Assembly (NCBI RefSeq): GCF_014191255.1
Contig: NZ_JACHWH010000001.1
Coordinates: 1,674,001-1,738,000 of the forward strand
Direction of reading: 5' to 3'
DNA: 64,000 bases
From: Amycolatopsis bartoniae
GTDB lineage: Bacteria > Actinomycetota > Actinomycetes > Mycobacteriales > Pseudonocardiaceae
The notes under the pieces were generated by a model, which was not told where the DNA came from, ran no database searches, and worked only from the letters and a program-made list of their open reading frames with translations. Both the position numbers and the translations under genes were made by a program. This document shows positions 17,576-27,237 of this stretch, piece after piece (positions within the stretch are counted from its first letter, which is position 1; each line of letters begins with the position of its first letter).

Positions 17576-18720
17576 GACTCACCTCTGCCCGCGAGTTCCA
17601 AAGCCTTGCGCAGCAACCGTTCCTCACGTTCACTGGGCGCCGCACCCCGGCAGTCGTCCAGGAAGTTCCTGGCGATCTCGGCGTCCGACCGCCCCCGCAC
17701 GGCCTCCGCGTAGCGCAGCACCGCACCCGTTTTCCCGTTCTCCGGCTGCCATTCCAGGTGCACGGCGTACGGGAACCGCTCCCGCAGGCGGCGCATCGCG
17801 TCGATCGGCCGCACGGGATCGGTGAGCGTGACCGACAGGTAGCAGTCGGCGAGTTCGGCGTGCTCGTCGGCGCTAAGCAGCCAGTCGATGCCGCCGGTGA
17901 CCGTCGCGAGGCGGCGCGGCACGGGCAGCTCGTGCCGCCGGACTTCGGCGAGCCCGACGCCGTCGAAGTCGACCAGCCACACCGATTTCCGTTGCCGCGC
18001 TTCGGAAAACGAGTAGGCGAGCGGACTTCCCGAATACCGCAGGTGTTCCGCCAGGGTCTGCGGACCGTGCAGGTGTCCCAACGCGACGTAGTCGACGCCG
18101 TCGAAGACCTCGCCGCCCACCTGCTCGACACCGCCGACCGCGATCGTGCGCTCGGAATCGGTACCCTGACCGCCGGTCACGAAGGCGTGCGCGAGCACGA
18201 CGGAACGGGTGCCGGGCTCCCGGCGGCCCAGGTCATCGCGGATCAGGCGCATCGCCTCGGTGAGAACTCCGTTGTGTCCCTTGGCTTCCGGCACGCCCAG
18301 CGCGTGCCGCGCGACTTCCGGCTCCAGGTAGGGAATGCCGTAGACCGCGACCGGGCCGTGCTCGTCCCGCAGCAGCACGGGATCGGCGATCCGGTGCACC
18401 GCCGTGCGCAGATGCAGCCCGCCCGCCGCGGCGAAGTCACCGAAAGCTCCCAGCCGTGGCGCGGAATCGTGGTTGCCCGCCGTGATCACCAGCTGCGCGC
18501 CCGCCTCGCGCAACCGGGCCAGCGCCCGGTTCGCGACCTGCACGGCCTCCGCCGAAGGCACCGCGCGGTCGTAGACGTCCCCGGACACCAGCACGACGTC
18601 GACCGCCTCGGCGGCGACCAGGTCCGCGAGGTGGCCGAGCACGGCGTCCTGCTCGGCGAGCAGGTCCGCGCCGTGGAACGTGCGTCCGACGTGCCAGTCG
18701 GAGGTGTGCAGGAATCTCAC
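17572..18720 (-). CDS. sbcD: Exonuclease subunit SbcD (Mre11-like)
   Basis: 382 residues. Phosphoesterase motifs with metal ligands: HTSDWHVGR (Asp8, His10), SGDVYDR, AGNHDS, HAF and ALGHLHGPQ. C-terminal DNA-binding/capping region follows. I use the GTG at 18720, which gives the canonical N-terminus VRFLHTSDWH; a TTG three codons further upstream is also possible. Forms an operon with sbcC. Confidence 0.95.
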   Translation of the reverse strand: MRFLHTSDWHVGRTFHGADLLAEQDAVLGHLADLVAAEAVDVVLVSGDVYDRAVPSAEAVQVANRALARLREAGAQLVITAGNHDSAPRLGAFGDFAAAGGLHLRTAVHRIADPVLLRDEHGPVAVYGIPYLEPEVARHALGVPEAKGHNGVLTEAMRLIRDDLGRREPGTRSVVLAHAFVTGGQGTDSERTIAVGGVEQVGGEVFDGVDYVALGHLHGPQTLAEHLRYSGSPLAYSFSEARQRKSVWLVDFDGVGLAEVRRHELPVPRRLATVTGGIDWLLSADEHAELADCYLSVTLTDPVRPIDAMRRLRERFPYAVHLEWQPENGKTGAVLRYAEAVRGRSDAEIARNFLDDCRGAAPSEREERLLRKALELAGRGES

Positions 18721-18877
18721 GCAGCCCAAGTTAGAGCCGATCTACGACAGAACCACGGAGACATGCCGCAGGAGTTCACTCGAACGTGTGTGCGACTTTT
18801 CGGCCCTGCGATTTTTGTCGGTGGGTGCCGTCAGAATGCATCGCGACCGAGAAAGATCGAGAGGAAGGAGGTCGACC

Positions 18878-19795
18878 GTGGCATCCACCGTGATCAGCAC
18901 GGCGGCCGTCGTCATCGCTCTGGCGTTGCTGGTGGCGATCGTCCTGCTGTGGCGGCTCTACACGGACAGCATGCGCCGTGCGGACGCCGCCGCCAGGCAG
19001 GTCGAGGTCGAGCGTTCACGCGTGGATCAGCAGCAGGCGGCCCTGCGCCGGTACGAGGTGGCGTTCGCCTCGATCAGCGGCAGGGGCGAACTGGGGGAAC
19101 AGGTTCTGGTGGAAACCGCACGCGCGCTGGGTCTGCGGGAGGGACTGCACTTCACCCTGCAGACCGACCTGGCCGGCGGGGGCGCGGCGAAGCCGGACAT
19201 GGTGCTCCGGGTCGGTGGCGATCGCACCGTCCCGGTGGACGCGAAGGCGAGCATGGCGTGCTGGGCCGAAGCGGTCGAGACGGACGACGCCGACGAACGG
19301 CTCGACGCGCTCCGGGTGCACGTCCGCAACCTGCGCTCGCGCGCCGCGGAGCTGGCGGGCAAGGGTTACCAGCGCTGGGCGGACGGCATCTACGGCACCG
19401 TCATGTTCGTTCCCTCCGACGCGGCGGTCGTCGCCGCGCTCGACACCGATCCCGAGCTGTTGCGGTGGATGCTCGACCGGCGGGTCTTCCTGTGTGGCCC
19501 GACGGGTTTCGCGGTACTGGCCTCGGCCGCGTTGTTCGCGGCGAGCGACCGGGCGGTCGTCGACGACATCGAACGGGTCCGGGCCGGGGCCGGGGCCGCA
19601 CACCGGGCGGCGGGGAACGCGGTGGATGCGCTCAACCTGTCCAGCACGCATCTGCAGCGTTTCCTGTCCGCCCGTCGGCGTGAGCTGGACGCGCTGGAGG
19701 GCTTCCGGGCGGCGGTCACGCCGTTGACCGAGGCGTCCGGAAGCCCCACGGAGGTACCAGCCGTACGAAAGGGGGACGAACTGGCAACCAGTTGA
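18878..19795 (+). CDS. RmuC-like DNA recombination protein
   Basis: 305 residues, shorter than E. coli RmuC (about 475). N-terminal transmembrane helix (about 5-25), a short coiled coil (about 30-55), then the RmuC domain with GxxGE (SGRGELGEQVL), KPDMVLRV, VDAKASM and MFVPSDAAV, a nuclease-like fold linked to limiting inversions and rearrangements. The GTG at 18878 has a near-perfect GGAAGGAGG upstream and is chosen. It is divergent from sbcD across about 157 bp, in keeping with a DNA-repair cluster. Confidence 0.85.
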   Translation: MASTVISTAAVVIALALLVAIVLLWRLYTDSMRRADAAARQVEVERSRVDQQQAALRRYEVAFASISGRGELGEQVLVETARALGLREGLHFTLQTDLAGGGAAKPDMVLRVGGDRTVPVDAKASMACWAEAVETDDADERLDALRVHVRNLRSRAAELAGKGYQRWADGIYGTVMFVPSDAAVVAALDTDPELLRWMLDRRVFLCGPTGFAVLASAALFAASDRAVVDDIERVRAGAGAAHRAAGNAVDALNLSSTHLQRFLSARRRELDALEGFRAAVTPLTEASGSPTEVPAVRKGDELATS

Positions 19796-19966
19796 ACGAC
19801 GACCGCCGGGGTCCAGACCAGTAAGGCGGCGTGAAGCGTAACGAGCACATTGCCAACAGGCTCGGCACAGGTAAAACCGCTGGTCATCGTGGGCCGAACG
19901 GTCCATCTTGGCCTGCCTGGAGGTCCAAGTCCGCGGAGTGGCGGGCGCTGGGCCGTCCGAACGAGT

Positions 19967-19972
19967 TACCGT
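19967..19972 (+). promoter_or_regulatory. Probable leaderless -10 element of the DUF6542-type gene
   Basis: TACCGT, eight bases before the GTG at 19981; no Shine-Dalgarno is present. Confidence 0.45.
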
Positions 19973-19980
19973 GTTCACCT

Positions 19981-21027
19981 GTGACCGCCATTCGCGATCG
20001 GCAGAGCGACACCGACGCCGACGAGGTAGCCGTTCCCTGGGACGCGCGTCCCGTCGTCGGCGAGCGCCGTGGCCTGCCCTGGTGGGGCGCGGTGCTGCTG
20101 GCATTCGGTTTCGCCGTGGTCGGTGCGGTCGCGGGGCTGCAGCTGCAGAACGGGCTCAGCCTGCTGTTCGACATCTGCTACTTCATCGGTGCCGTGGCCG
20201 CGGTCTGCGCGGTGCAGCGACGCAGTCTCTTCGGGCCGATGGTGCAGCCGCCGCTGATCCTGGCGATCACGGTGCCGCTCGTTGTCCTGTTGGTGTCGGG
20301 CCTGCCCGCGAACAGCGACACCCTCGCGAAAGCCCTCGCGATCGGTACGCCGCTGATCAACGGCTTTCCGGCGATGGCGATCACCACGGGCTTCACGCTG
20401 GCCATCGGGATGGTCCGGCTGTACCGGGAGCGGAACCCGGAGGCTGTCCCGAAGAGCGGCGAGGGCAAGCCGTCCCCGGCCCGCAAGCGTCCGTCGAGCC
20501 AGGCACGGACGCGTGACGGCGAGGACGACCGGGCCGGCAAGCCCGCGCGCGGCGTTGCGGAGCGCAAGGGGCGAGACGGCGGTGCCGAGCGCGGCGGTGG
20601 CGCCACGCGCGTCCGCCGTCCTACCGAGGGCCGGTCGCCGGCTCAGCGGCCGCTTGCGGGTGAGCAACACCCGTCGCTGCCGCTGACCCCGCGGCGGCGG
20701 TCGGAGGACCCGCCTCGCCGTGCCGAGCCGGGCCGGGACAGCCGGGGTGACCGTGGCGACCGCAGGGAACGCGGCGGGGAGTCCGGCCGCGGCAAGACGC
20801 CGCCTCCGTCCGGTCGGCGCGTGCCCCGCGGTGGCGCGCCGGACGAGGGCGAGTCCCGCCGCGGCGGCGAAGGTCGTCGGCAGCCCGGCGACCGCCCGCG
20901 ACGGTTGCCTCCTCGCGGCGGGACGGGTGAGTCCCGTGGTGCCTCCGGCGAGCCGCCACGGCGATCGCCAGGACGCCGCGGCGGGCCGCCTCCGCGTGGG
21001 CGCCGCCCCTGGGAGGACGACGCCTGA
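19981..21027 (+). CDS. DUF6542-type membrane protein with long basic disordered tail
   Basis: 348 residues. GTG at 19981 is preferred since no Shine-Dalgarno precedes the upstream open frame and a -10-like TACCGT sits 8 bp before it. The N-terminal 35 residues are polar, then four transmembrane helices follow (about 37-150), matching the actinobacterial DUF6542 core. The last 190 residues are an Arg/Gly/Pro-rich, highly basic disordered tail, likely cytoplasmic. Function is unknown; a basic tail could bind nucleic acid or anionic polymers (inference). In related actinobacteria it lies close to ispH, as here. Confidence 0.75.
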   Translation: MTAIRDRQSDTDADEVAVPWDARPVVGERRGLPWWGAVLLAFGFAVVGAVAGLQLQNGLSLLFDICYFIGAVAAVCAVQRRSLFGPMVQPPLILAITVPLVVLLVSGLPANSDTLAKALAIGTPLINGFPAMAITTGFTLAIGMVRLYRERNPEAVPKSGEGKPSPARKRPSSQARTRDGEDDRAGKPARGVAERKGRDGGAERGGGATRVRRPTEGRSPAQRPLAGEQHPSLPLTPRRRSEDPPRRAEPGRDSRGDRGDRRERGGESGRGKTPPPSGRRVPRGGAPDEGESRRGGEGRRQPGDRPRRLPPRGGTGESRGASGEPPRRSPGRRGGPPPRGRRPWEDDA

Positions 21028-21344
21028 GCCGCGGCCTCGCTCGGTCCGGCGGTTAGCCGTCGTCGGCTCGGTCAGGTCGACCGTCTCCGGCTTGCAGTCG
21101 GCTCGGTCCGCGCTCGGCTCAGCTCGACCTGTGCTCCAGGCCGCAGCCAGCTCAGTCAGGTGCCTGGTCGTCGTCCACTCGGTTCGGCGTCTGCGCGCAC
21201 CAGCTCGGTCCACATCGGCCCGGCGGCGGCTCCCGGTGCAACTGAAAACGCCAACGTTCGAGCGCAACTCATGCTGGAACGGCGATGGCGGCTGCCCTGA
21301 ACCGGACAGCCGCCATCGTGAGTCTCTTGTGGACGGTCCAGCCG
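21028..21344. other. 317-bp convergent intergenic region with degenerate CTCGGTC motif
   Basis: CTCGGTC or one-off versions recur irregularly (for example CGGCTCGGTCAGGTCGAC, GGCTCGGTCCGCGCTCGGCTC, AGCTCGGTCCAC) between 21035 and 21215. No gene is supported. The 3' part holds the hairpin listed separately. Confidence 0.5.
21283..21318. terminator. Bidirectional hairpin between convergent genes
   Basis: CGATGGCGGCTG and CAGCCGCCATCG form a perfect 12-bp stem with a 12-nt loop, 27 bp from the ispH stop. There is no clear T-run on either side, so it may act as a GC-rich actinobacterial terminator without a U tract. Confidence 0.6.
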
Positions 21345-22313
21345 CTACTTGGCGGCCTTGCGCAGTTCCTTCGGCAGCGCGAAGGCGATCTTCTCGTTGG
21401 CTGTGGTGACCTCTTCGACCTGGCCGTAGCCACGCTCGGCGAGCCACTGCAGCAGGTCCATCACGAGCACGTCGGGCACGGAGGCACCGCTCGTGACGCC
21501 GACCGTGCTGACGCCCTCCAGCCAAGCCTCGTCGACCTCGCTCGCGTAGTCGACGAGGTGCGAGTCGCGGGCGCCCGCCTGCAGCGCGACCTCCACGAGC
21601 CGCTTGGAGTTGGAGGAGTTGCGTGAGCCGACGACCAGGACGAGGTCGCACTCGCCCGCCATCGCCTTGACGGCCGTCTGGCGGTTGGAGGTGGCGTAGC
21701 AGATGTCGTCGCTGGGCGGGTCGGCCAGGTTCGGGAACCGCTCGCGCAGCTGGTTCACCCGCTCCATGGTCTCGTCCACGCTCAGGGTCGTCTGCGAGAG
21801 CCACACGACCTTGGACGGGTCGCGGACCTGGGCGCTCGCGGCGTCGTCGGCCGTGTCGACCAGCTGGACGTGGTCCGGCGCCTCGCCCGAGGTGCCTTCG
21901 ACCTCCTCGTGGCCCTCGTGACCGATGAGGAGGATGTCGTAGTCGTCCCTGGCGAAGCGGTTGACCTCTTTGTGCACCTTGGTGACGAGCGGGCAGGTGG
22001 CGTCGATGGTGCGCAGGTTCCGCTCTGCCGCCTCCGCGTGCACGGCCGGCGACACGCCGTGCGCGGAGAACACGACCAGCTCGCCCTCCGGCACCTCGGA
22101 GGTCTCGTCGACGAAGATCACGCCGCGCTCGCGGAGCGTGTCCACGACGTGCCGGTTGTGCACGATTTCCTTGCGCACGTAAACCGGCGGACCGTACAGC
22201 TCCAGGGCCTTTTCGACCGCGATCACCGCGCGGTCGACCCCGGCGCAGTAACCGCGAGGCTTGGCCAGCAGCACTCGCTTGGCGGGCTCGGTGGCGGGGC
22301 TAGCTGCACTCAT
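21345..22313 (-). CDS. ispH: 4-hydroxy-3-methylbut-2-enyl diphosphate reductase
   Basis: 322 residues. Three conserved Cys for the [4Fe-4S] cluster are visible: [12 protein letters not shown] (Cys23), [12 protein letters not shown] and [10 protein letters not shown]. Substrate-binding SAHGVSP, TSGASVP and [10 protein letters not shown] are intact. Last step of the MEP isoprenoid pathway, making IPP and DMAPP; product feeds the cis-prenyl transferase 18 kb downstream. ATG at 22313 follows TACCCT by 7 nt (leaderless); an upstream open extension is not used. Confidence 0.96.
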   Translation of the reverse strand: MSAASPATEPAKRVLLAKPRGYCAGVDRAVIAVEKALELYGPPVYVRKEIVHNRHVVDTLRERGVIFVDETSEVPEGELVVFSAHGVSPAVHAEAAERNLRTIDATCPLVTKVHKEVNRFARDDYDILLIGHEGHEEVEGTSGEAPDHVQLVDTADDAASAQVRDPSKVVWLSQTTLSVDETMERVNQLRERFPNLADPPSDDICYATSNRQTAVKAMAGECDLVLVVGSRNSSNSKRLVEVALQAGARDSHLVDYASEVDEAWLEGVSTVGVTSGASVPDVLVMDLLQWLAERGYGQVEEVTTANEKIAFALPKELRKAAK

Positions 22314-22320
22314 GGTTCCC

Positions 22321-22326
22321 AGGGTA
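22321..22326 (-). promoter_or_regulatory. Probable leaderless -10 element of ispH
   Basis: TACCCT on the minus strand, seven bases before the ATG at 22313. Confidence 0.5.
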
Positions 22327-22418
22327 CGGCCCACCCCTGATGTGCGGCCGATCACGTCGAACGGCCTCTCGGACTCGCCGGGTTGGGCAGGATGGCGCAT
22401 GTGGGGCACGCTGTACGC

Positions 22419-23348
22419 ATGAAGCCGCTCCCGCTCCCCCTCCGCGTCGCCGCGGGCCTGGCCGTCACGGCCGCCGAGCGTGCCCGCGAGCTGCCCAAGA
22501 ACGTCGTGGGCCTGCCGGTCACCGTCGTCTCGCAGGTCCTGCAGTTCTCGATGCGGCTGCAGCAGCACGTCACGGAACTCGCCATCAAGGGCGACGAGGT
22601 GCTGTCCTCACTGCGCCCGGCTGAGGAGACGCCCGAATGGGCGACGTTCGACGAGGACCTGCCGCCCGTGCCGGAGCCGCCGACGGGCCACAACGGCCGG
22701 AAGCCCACGAGCCTGCGCGACGTGAGCGAGAACGCCCGCGACCCGTGGGAGCAGGAAGAGCGCGCCCTCGCCGAAGACCACACGGAAGGCGAGTTCGACA
22801 GCGCTGCCGGCGGACTTCTCGACGCCGCGCTCGAAGTGGACGCCATCGGCGAGCCCGGTCCGCCCGAGCCTTCCGGTGCTGCCGTCTCCCCGGGCGCCGG
22901 AACCGAGTTCGGTGGCAGCGGGATCACTCCGCGGAGTGATGACGACCTGGACGACGCCGATCCCGAGGCCGTAGTCGGCCCGAGCGGGCTCGGCAACTAC
23001 GACGAGCTGACCCTGCCCCAGTTGCGCGCCCGCCTGCGGCGTTTCACGCTGGAGCAGCTCGAAGAACTGCTGGCCTACGAGCGCGCCCACGAGAACCGGC
23101 CGTCGTTCGTCGGCATGCTGACCCGCCGGATCGGCAACGTCCAACGCCTCGCCGACGGCGGCGGAGATGAGCGCGACCAGGATGACGGCGACCAGGACGG
23201 TGCCAGGGGCAAGAACGCCACGGGCGGCACCAGCGACACTGGCACTACCGGTAGCACCAACAGCAGCACCACCAGCGCCGAGGACCTCACCAACAGCACC
23301 GACCCCACCGCGGACGGTGGCGACGGCACAGGTGCCACCGGCCGGTGA
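22419..23348 (+). CDS. Lipid-droplet-associated-type protein (Rv1109c-like)
   Basis: 309 residues. The N-terminal 60 residues are amphipathic and hydrophobic ([33 protein letters not shown]), the kind of segment proposed to attach these proteins to lipid surfaces. An acidic, Pro-rich linker follows, then a conserved block [28 protein letters not shown] (about 190-220) that resembles a small helical SAP/Rho-N-like module, and a Ser/Thr/Gly-rich tail. The gene stands between ispH and xseA, the same position as Rv1109c in M. tuberculosis. Exact role unknown. ATG at 22419 chosen; an ATG 24 bp upstream in frame is possible. Confidence 0.75.
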   Translation: MKPLPLPLRVAAGLAVTAAERARELPKNVVGLPVTVVSQVLQFSMRLQQHVTELAIKGDEVLSSLRPAEETPEWATFDEDLPPVPEPPTGHNGRKPTSLRDVSENARDPWEQEERALAEDHTEGEFDSAAGGLLDAALEVDAIGEPGPPEPSGAAVSPGAGTEFGGSGITPRSDDDLDDADPEAVVGPSGLGNYDELTLPQLRARLRRFTLEQLEELLAYERAHENRPSFVGMLTRRIGNVQRLADGGGDERDQDDGDQDGARGKNATGGTSDTGTTGSTNSSTTSAEDLTNSTDPTADGGDGTGATGR

Positions 23349-24673
23349 GCACCGAACCGGCCGCAGCCAAGGACACCCAGGACCCCAGAAACGCCCGGGA
23401 CCTCCGAGACGCCCCGGACTCCAAAGGCTCCCGAGACACCAAAGAACCCACCAGCGCCGAGAATCCCTGGCCCGTCCGCACGGTGGCCCGCAAGATCTCC
23501 GACTGGATCCACCGCCTCGGGGCCGTCTGGGTGGAGGGGCAGGTCACCCAGATCTCCGCCCGCCCGGGCACACAGACCGCCTTCCTCACGCTCCGCGATC
23601 CCTCCGCCGACGTGTCCATGACCGTCACCGCGCCGATGCGGCTCGTGCGGAGCATCGAGCCGCCGCTGCGGGACGGGGCCAGCGTCGTCGTCTTCGCGAA
23701 GCCCACGTTCTTCCTCGGGCGCGGCACGATCAGCCTGCGCGCCGCCGAGATCCGGGCCGTCGGGATCGGTGAGCTGCTCGCCCGCATCGAGCGGCTCCGC
23801 CGGCTCCTCGAAGCCGAGGGGCTCTTCGCGCCGGAACGCAAGCGCCGCCTGCCGTTCCTGCCCAAGGGCATCGGCCTGATCACCGGCCGCGCCTCCGCCG
23901 CCGAGCACGACGTCCTCGTCAACGCGCACAACCGGTGGCCCGCCGCGCCCATCCAGGTCGTCAACACCGCCGTGCAGGGGCCGACCGCCGTACCGCAGAT
24001 CCGGAAAGCACTGTCCATTCTGGACTCCGACCCCGCCGTCGACGTCATCGTCATCGCGCGCGGCGGCGGGAGCGTCGAGGACCTGCTGCCGTTCTCCGAC
24101 GAAGCCCTCTGCCGGGCCGTCGCCGCGTGCCGCACGCCCGTCGTCAGCGCCATCGGCCACGAACCGGACACCCCGCTGCTCGACCACGTCGCCGACCTGC
24201 GCTGCTCCACCCCCACCGACGCGGGCAAGCGCATCGTGCCCGACGTCCGCGAGGAGACCGCCCGCGTGCACCAGATGCGCGACCGGGCCCGCCGCGCGCT
24301 GCACGGCTGGGTCGACACCCAGTGCCGCCTCCTCGACCAGCTCCGCAGCCGCCCCGTGCTCGCGGACCCGCTCGGGCCCATCCAACGCCGGGCGGACGAC
24401 GTCGAGCTGCACCGCGAACGCGGGCGCCGCGCCATGCTGAACACGCTGTCCCACGAGCAGGCCGCCGTCGCCTCCGCGCGGGCGCGGCTGACCGCGCTCG
24501 GACCGGCCGCGACCATGGCCCGCGGCTACACCGTTGTGCAATTTCCGGACGAGGCAGGCAACCTCCAGGTGCTGCGATCCATCTCTCAAGTGGCGGAAGG
24601 AACTCCGCTGCGCGTGCGCGTCGTCGACGGCGCCGTGCACGCGGTCGCCCAGACCGTCGAGCCGGGAGAGTAG
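23345..24673 (+). CDS. xseA: Exodeoxyribonuclease VII large subunit
   Basis: 442 residues. OB-fold domain (about 45-140, WVEGQVTQISARPGTQTAFLTL), catalytic domain with GLITGRASAAEHDV, RGGGSVEDLLPF and IGHEPDTPLLDHVAD, then a coiled coil. Degrades single-stranded DNA with XseB. The GTG overlaps the stop of the preceding gene (GTGA). The first 40 residues (Asp/Arg/Ala-rich) are a non-conserved extension. xseB follows, but is separated by an unrelated 131-codon ORF. Confidence 0.95.
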   Translation: MSTEPAAAKDTQDPRNARDLRDAPDSKGSRDTKEPTSAENPWPVRTVARKISDWIHRLGAVWVEGQVTQISARPGTQTAFLTLRDPSADVSMTVTAPMRLVRSIEPPLRDGASVVVFAKPTFFLGRGTISLRAAEIRAVGIGELLARIERLRRLLEAEGLFAPERKRRLPFLPKGIGLITGRASAAEHDVLVNAHNRWPAAPIQVVNTAVQGPTAVPQIRKALSILDSDPAVDVIVIARGGGSVEDLLPFSDEALCRAVAACRTPVVSAIGHEPDTPLLDHVADLRCSTPTDAGKRIVPDVREETARVHQMRDRARRALHGWVDTQCRLLDQLRSRPVLADPLGPIQRRADDVELHRERGRRAMLNTLSHEQAAVASARARLTALGPAATMARGYTVVQFPDEAGNLQVLRSISQVAEGTPLRVRVVDGAVHAVAQTVEPGE

Positions 24674-24676
24674 GAA

Positions 24677-25072
24677 GTGCGCAGCCCCACGTTCCTGCCG
24701 CTCACCACCGACGCGGCCGTGCACGCCGGCGCCCACGCCGTGCTGCACCGGGCCACGGAAGCCGACCGCGCCGCCGACGCCTGCTGGGCGTCGCTGCTGA
24801 GCGGCTCGGCGGTGCAGCGGTGCGGGCTGGACGCGCGGCTGCGCCGGTTGTCCGAGGCCACCTCGGTGTACGTCGGGACGAAGTGGTGGTTCAGCGAGGG
24901 CTCGGCGTACCGGCAGCGGGTGGCCCGCGCGCAGGGCAGCATCGAGGACGCCATCACCGAGGGTGACGGTCAGGAGTTCGCGCAGGCGTTCATGGGCTAC
25001 GACCACGCGATGGCGAGCGCGCTAGTCTGCACCGGTGAGCGAGGCCGCGGAAAACACAGAGCTCGGCTATGA
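24677..25072 (+). CDS. Unknown protein inserted between xseA and xseB
   Basis: 131 residues, GTG start preceded by AGGA 3 bp after the xseA stop. The sequence is Ala-rich and mostly helical, with a distinctive aromatic patch [14 protein letters not shown] near residue 70-82 and two Cys. The 3' end overlaps xseB by 38 bp in another frame, so the last dozen residues (rich in R/G/K) are likely an overlap by-product. Position in the exonuclease VII operon suggests co-expression. No family recognised. Confidence 0.6.
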   Translation: MRSPTFLPLTTDAAVHAGAHAVLHRATEADRAADACWASLLSGSAVQRCGLDARLRRLSEATSVYVGTKWWFSEGSAYRQRVARAQGSIEDAITEGDGQEFAQAFMGYDHAMASALVCTGERGRGKHRARL

Positions 25073-25268
25073 ACAGGCCCGTGACCAGCTCGTCGAGGTC
25101 GTGCGCGAACTCGAGGCCGGCGGGCTGTCACTGGAGCAGTCCCTGGCGCTCTGGGAAAAGGGCGAGCACCTCGCGAAGGTCTGCGAGCGGCACCTGGACG
25201 GTGCGCGGGAACGCATCGAGACGGCGCTGAAGTCCGTCGAAGACGAGGACGCCGAAAACGCCCAGTGA
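25035..25268 (+). CDS. xseB: Exodeoxyribonuclease VII small subunit
   Basis: 77 residues, the normal length. [36 protein letters not shown] is split here as the family hallmark: the GYEQA start, the LEAGG-LSLE turn and the LWEKGE helix. It forms the multimeric small subunit of exonuclease VII. The GTG at 25035 lies inside the upstream unknown ORF. It overlaps no other gene; glpX starts 87 bp later. Confidence 0.93.
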   Translation: MSEAAENTELGYEQARDQLVEVVRELEAGGLSLEQSLALWEKGEHLAKVCERHLDGARERIETALKSVEDEDAENAQ

Positions 25269-25354
25269 CCTTCGCCATGCGCGAAGATGTCCTGCGGGAT
25301 CCGTCCGGTCTGAGAGAATCGGGGTCCGCCCAGCACCCACCCGGGAGGCCACCG

Positions 25355-26416
25355 ATGTCGAGCGTCACCCCGTCCCCCAGCCCCGCGAGGCGCAAGGAAG
25401 CACCGGACCGCAACCTGGCCATGGAGCTGGTGCGCGTCACGGAGGCCGCGGCCATGGCGGCGGGCCGCTGGGTCGGCAAGGGTGACAAGAACGGCGGGGA
25501 CGGCGCCGCGGTGGACGCGATGCGCCACCTCGTCTCCACCGTCTCCATGCGTGGCGTCGTGGTCATCGGCGAGGGCGAGAAGGACGAAGCGCCGATGCTC
25601 TACAACGGCGAGGAGGTCGGCAACGGCGACGGCCCGGCGTGTGACGTCGCGGTCGACCCGATCGACGGCACCACGCTGATGGCGAAGGGCATGCCGAACG
25701 CGCTCGCGGTGCTCGCCGTCGCCGAGCGGGGCGCGATGTTCGACCCGTCCGCCGTCTTCTACATGGAGAAGCTCGCCGTCGGTCCCGAGGCGGCGGGCAG
25801 CGTCGACCTCTCCGCCCCGATCGCCGAGAACATCCGCCGCGTCGCGCGGGCCAAGAGCAGCAGCGTTTCCGACGTCACCGTCTGCATCCTCGACCGGCCC
25901 CGGCACGAGCAGATCATCAAGGAGGTCCGCGAGGCCGGTGCCCGCATCCGGTTCATCTCCGACGGTGACGTGGCGGGCGCCATCGCCGCCGCGCGCCCGA
26001 CCACCGGTGTCGACCTGCTGCTGGGCATCGGCGGCACACCGGAGGGCATCATCGCCGCGTGCGCGATGAAGTGCCTCGGCGGTGAGCTGCAGGGCCGGCT
26101 GTGGCCGAAGGACGACGCGGAGCGCGAGAAGGCCCTTGCTGCCGGGCACGACCTCGACCGCATCCTCACCACCGACGACCTGGTGCGTGGCGACAACGTG
26201 TTCTTCTGCGCCACCGGCGTCACCGACGGTGACCTGCTGCGTGGCGTGCACTACCGGGCGGGCGGCGCCACCACCCAGTCGATCGTCATGCGGTCGAAGT
26301 CCGGCACCGTGCGCATGATCGACGGCTACCACCGGCTGACGAAGCTGCGGGCGTACTCGTCGATCGACTTCGACGGGCAGCTCGACGACGAAGACACCGT
26401 GCCGCCGCTGCCGTGA
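25355..26416 (+). CDS. glpX: Fructose-1,6-bisphosphatase class II
   Basis: 353 residues. Metal-site motifs [19 protein letters not shown] and [20 protein letters not shown] mark the GlpX family, which performs the only FBPase step in many actinobacteria (gluconeogenesis). ATG at 25355 with GGGAGG upstream is chosen; a further 30 in-frame residues upstream are open but overlap xseB. The stop overlaps the start of the protease gene (GTGA). Confidence 0.95.
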   Translation: MSSVTPSPSPARRKEAPDRNLAMELVRVTEAAAMAAGRWVGKGDKNGGDGAAVDAMRHLVSTVSMRGVVVIGEGEKDEAPMLYNGEEVGNGDGPACDVAVDPIDGTTLMAKGMPNALAVLAVAERGAMFDPSAVFYMEKLAVGPEAAGSVDLSAPIAENIRRVARAKSSSVSDVTVCILDRPRHEQIIKEVREAGARIRFISDGDVAGAIAAARPTTGVDLLLGIGGTPEGIIAACAMKCLGGELQGRLWPKDDAEREKALAAGHDLDRILTTDDLVRGDNVFFCATGVTDGDLLRGVHYRAGGATTQSIVMRSKSGTVRMIDGYHRLTKLRAYSSIDFDGQLDDEDTVPPLP

Positions 26417-27231
26417 GGTGGCTGGTGTCGGGCACCGCGGCCTGCCTGCTCGCGGTGCTGTTCCTGGTGCAGCCGGGTTCCGCCGCGGAACCCCGGCTGG
26501 TCGGTGGTGTCCCCGCGGACCAGCCGTACCCGTTCGCGGCGTCGCTGCAGTCCACGCAGGGCGAGTTCTTCTGCGGCGGTTCGCTGATCGACCCGTCGTG
26601 GGTGGTGACGGCCGCGCACTGCGTGGTGGGCCAGTCGGCGTCGTCGTTCACGGTGCGGGTGGGCAGCAACGACCGCACGCAGGGCGGTGAGCTGGTCACG
26701 CCGGACAGGCTGGTCGTGAACCCGGACTACAACGCCGCAGGCGCGGGTGGGGACATCGCCGTGGTGCACCTGCCGCAGCCGGTCAAGGCGGCCCCGGTGC
26801 CGCTCGGCACGGCCGCCGCCGTTGGTACGGCCGTGCGGTTACTGGGCTGGGGCCAGACGTGCGCCACGCCGGGCTGCGGCGACGCGCCCACGATGCTTCA
26901 GCAGCTGGACACCCAGATCGTGGACCCGACTCAGTGCACGGCGGCGTTCAGCGGAAGCGTCGAGCTGTGCACCGGCAACCCGGGCGGCAAGGCCGGCGCC
27001 TGCTACGGCGACTCCGGCGGCCCGGAGGTCGCGCAGGTGGACGGGCACTGGGTGCTGCTGGGCGTCACGAGCCGCCCCGGCAACGACTCGTCGACGTGCG
27101 CCACCGCCCCGTCGATCTACACCTCCGCTGTCGCGTACGCGGGCTGGATCCACCAGCAGCTCGCGCCACCGCCGCCGTCACCGCCACCGGCGACGAGCCC
27201 GGCCCCCACACCGCCGCCGCCCGCGCACTGA
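26413..27231 (+). CDS. Secreted trypsin-like serine protease (S1 family)
   Basis: 272 residues. Signal peptide of about 26 residues ([13 protein letters not shown]), a short propeptide and the activation site EPRLVGGVP, giving mature N-terminus LVGG. Catalytic triad: His in VTAAHC, Asp in GGDIAVV and Ser in GDSGGP are all present, with six Cys for disulfides. The C-terminus is a Pro-rich tail (PPPPSPPP) of about 20 residues, maybe a cell-wall spacer. GTGA overlap with glpX is odd for an exported enzyme and indicates co-transcription. Specificity site residues not resolved. Confidence 0.9.
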   Translation: MRWLVSGTAACLLAVLFLVQPGSAAEPRLVGGVPADQPYPFAASLQSTQGEFFCGGSLIDPSWVVTAAHCVVGQSASSFTVRVGSNDRTQGGELVTPDRLVVNPDYNAAGAGGDIAVVHLPQPVKAAPVPLGTAAAVGTAVRLLGWGQTCATPGCGDAPTMLQQLDTQIVDPTQCTAAFSGSVELCTGNPGGKAGACYGDSGGPEVAQVDGHWVLLGVTSRPGNDSSTCATAPSIYTSAVAYAGWIHQQLAPPPPSPPPATSPAPTPPPPAH

Positions 27232-27237
27232 AAGTGC

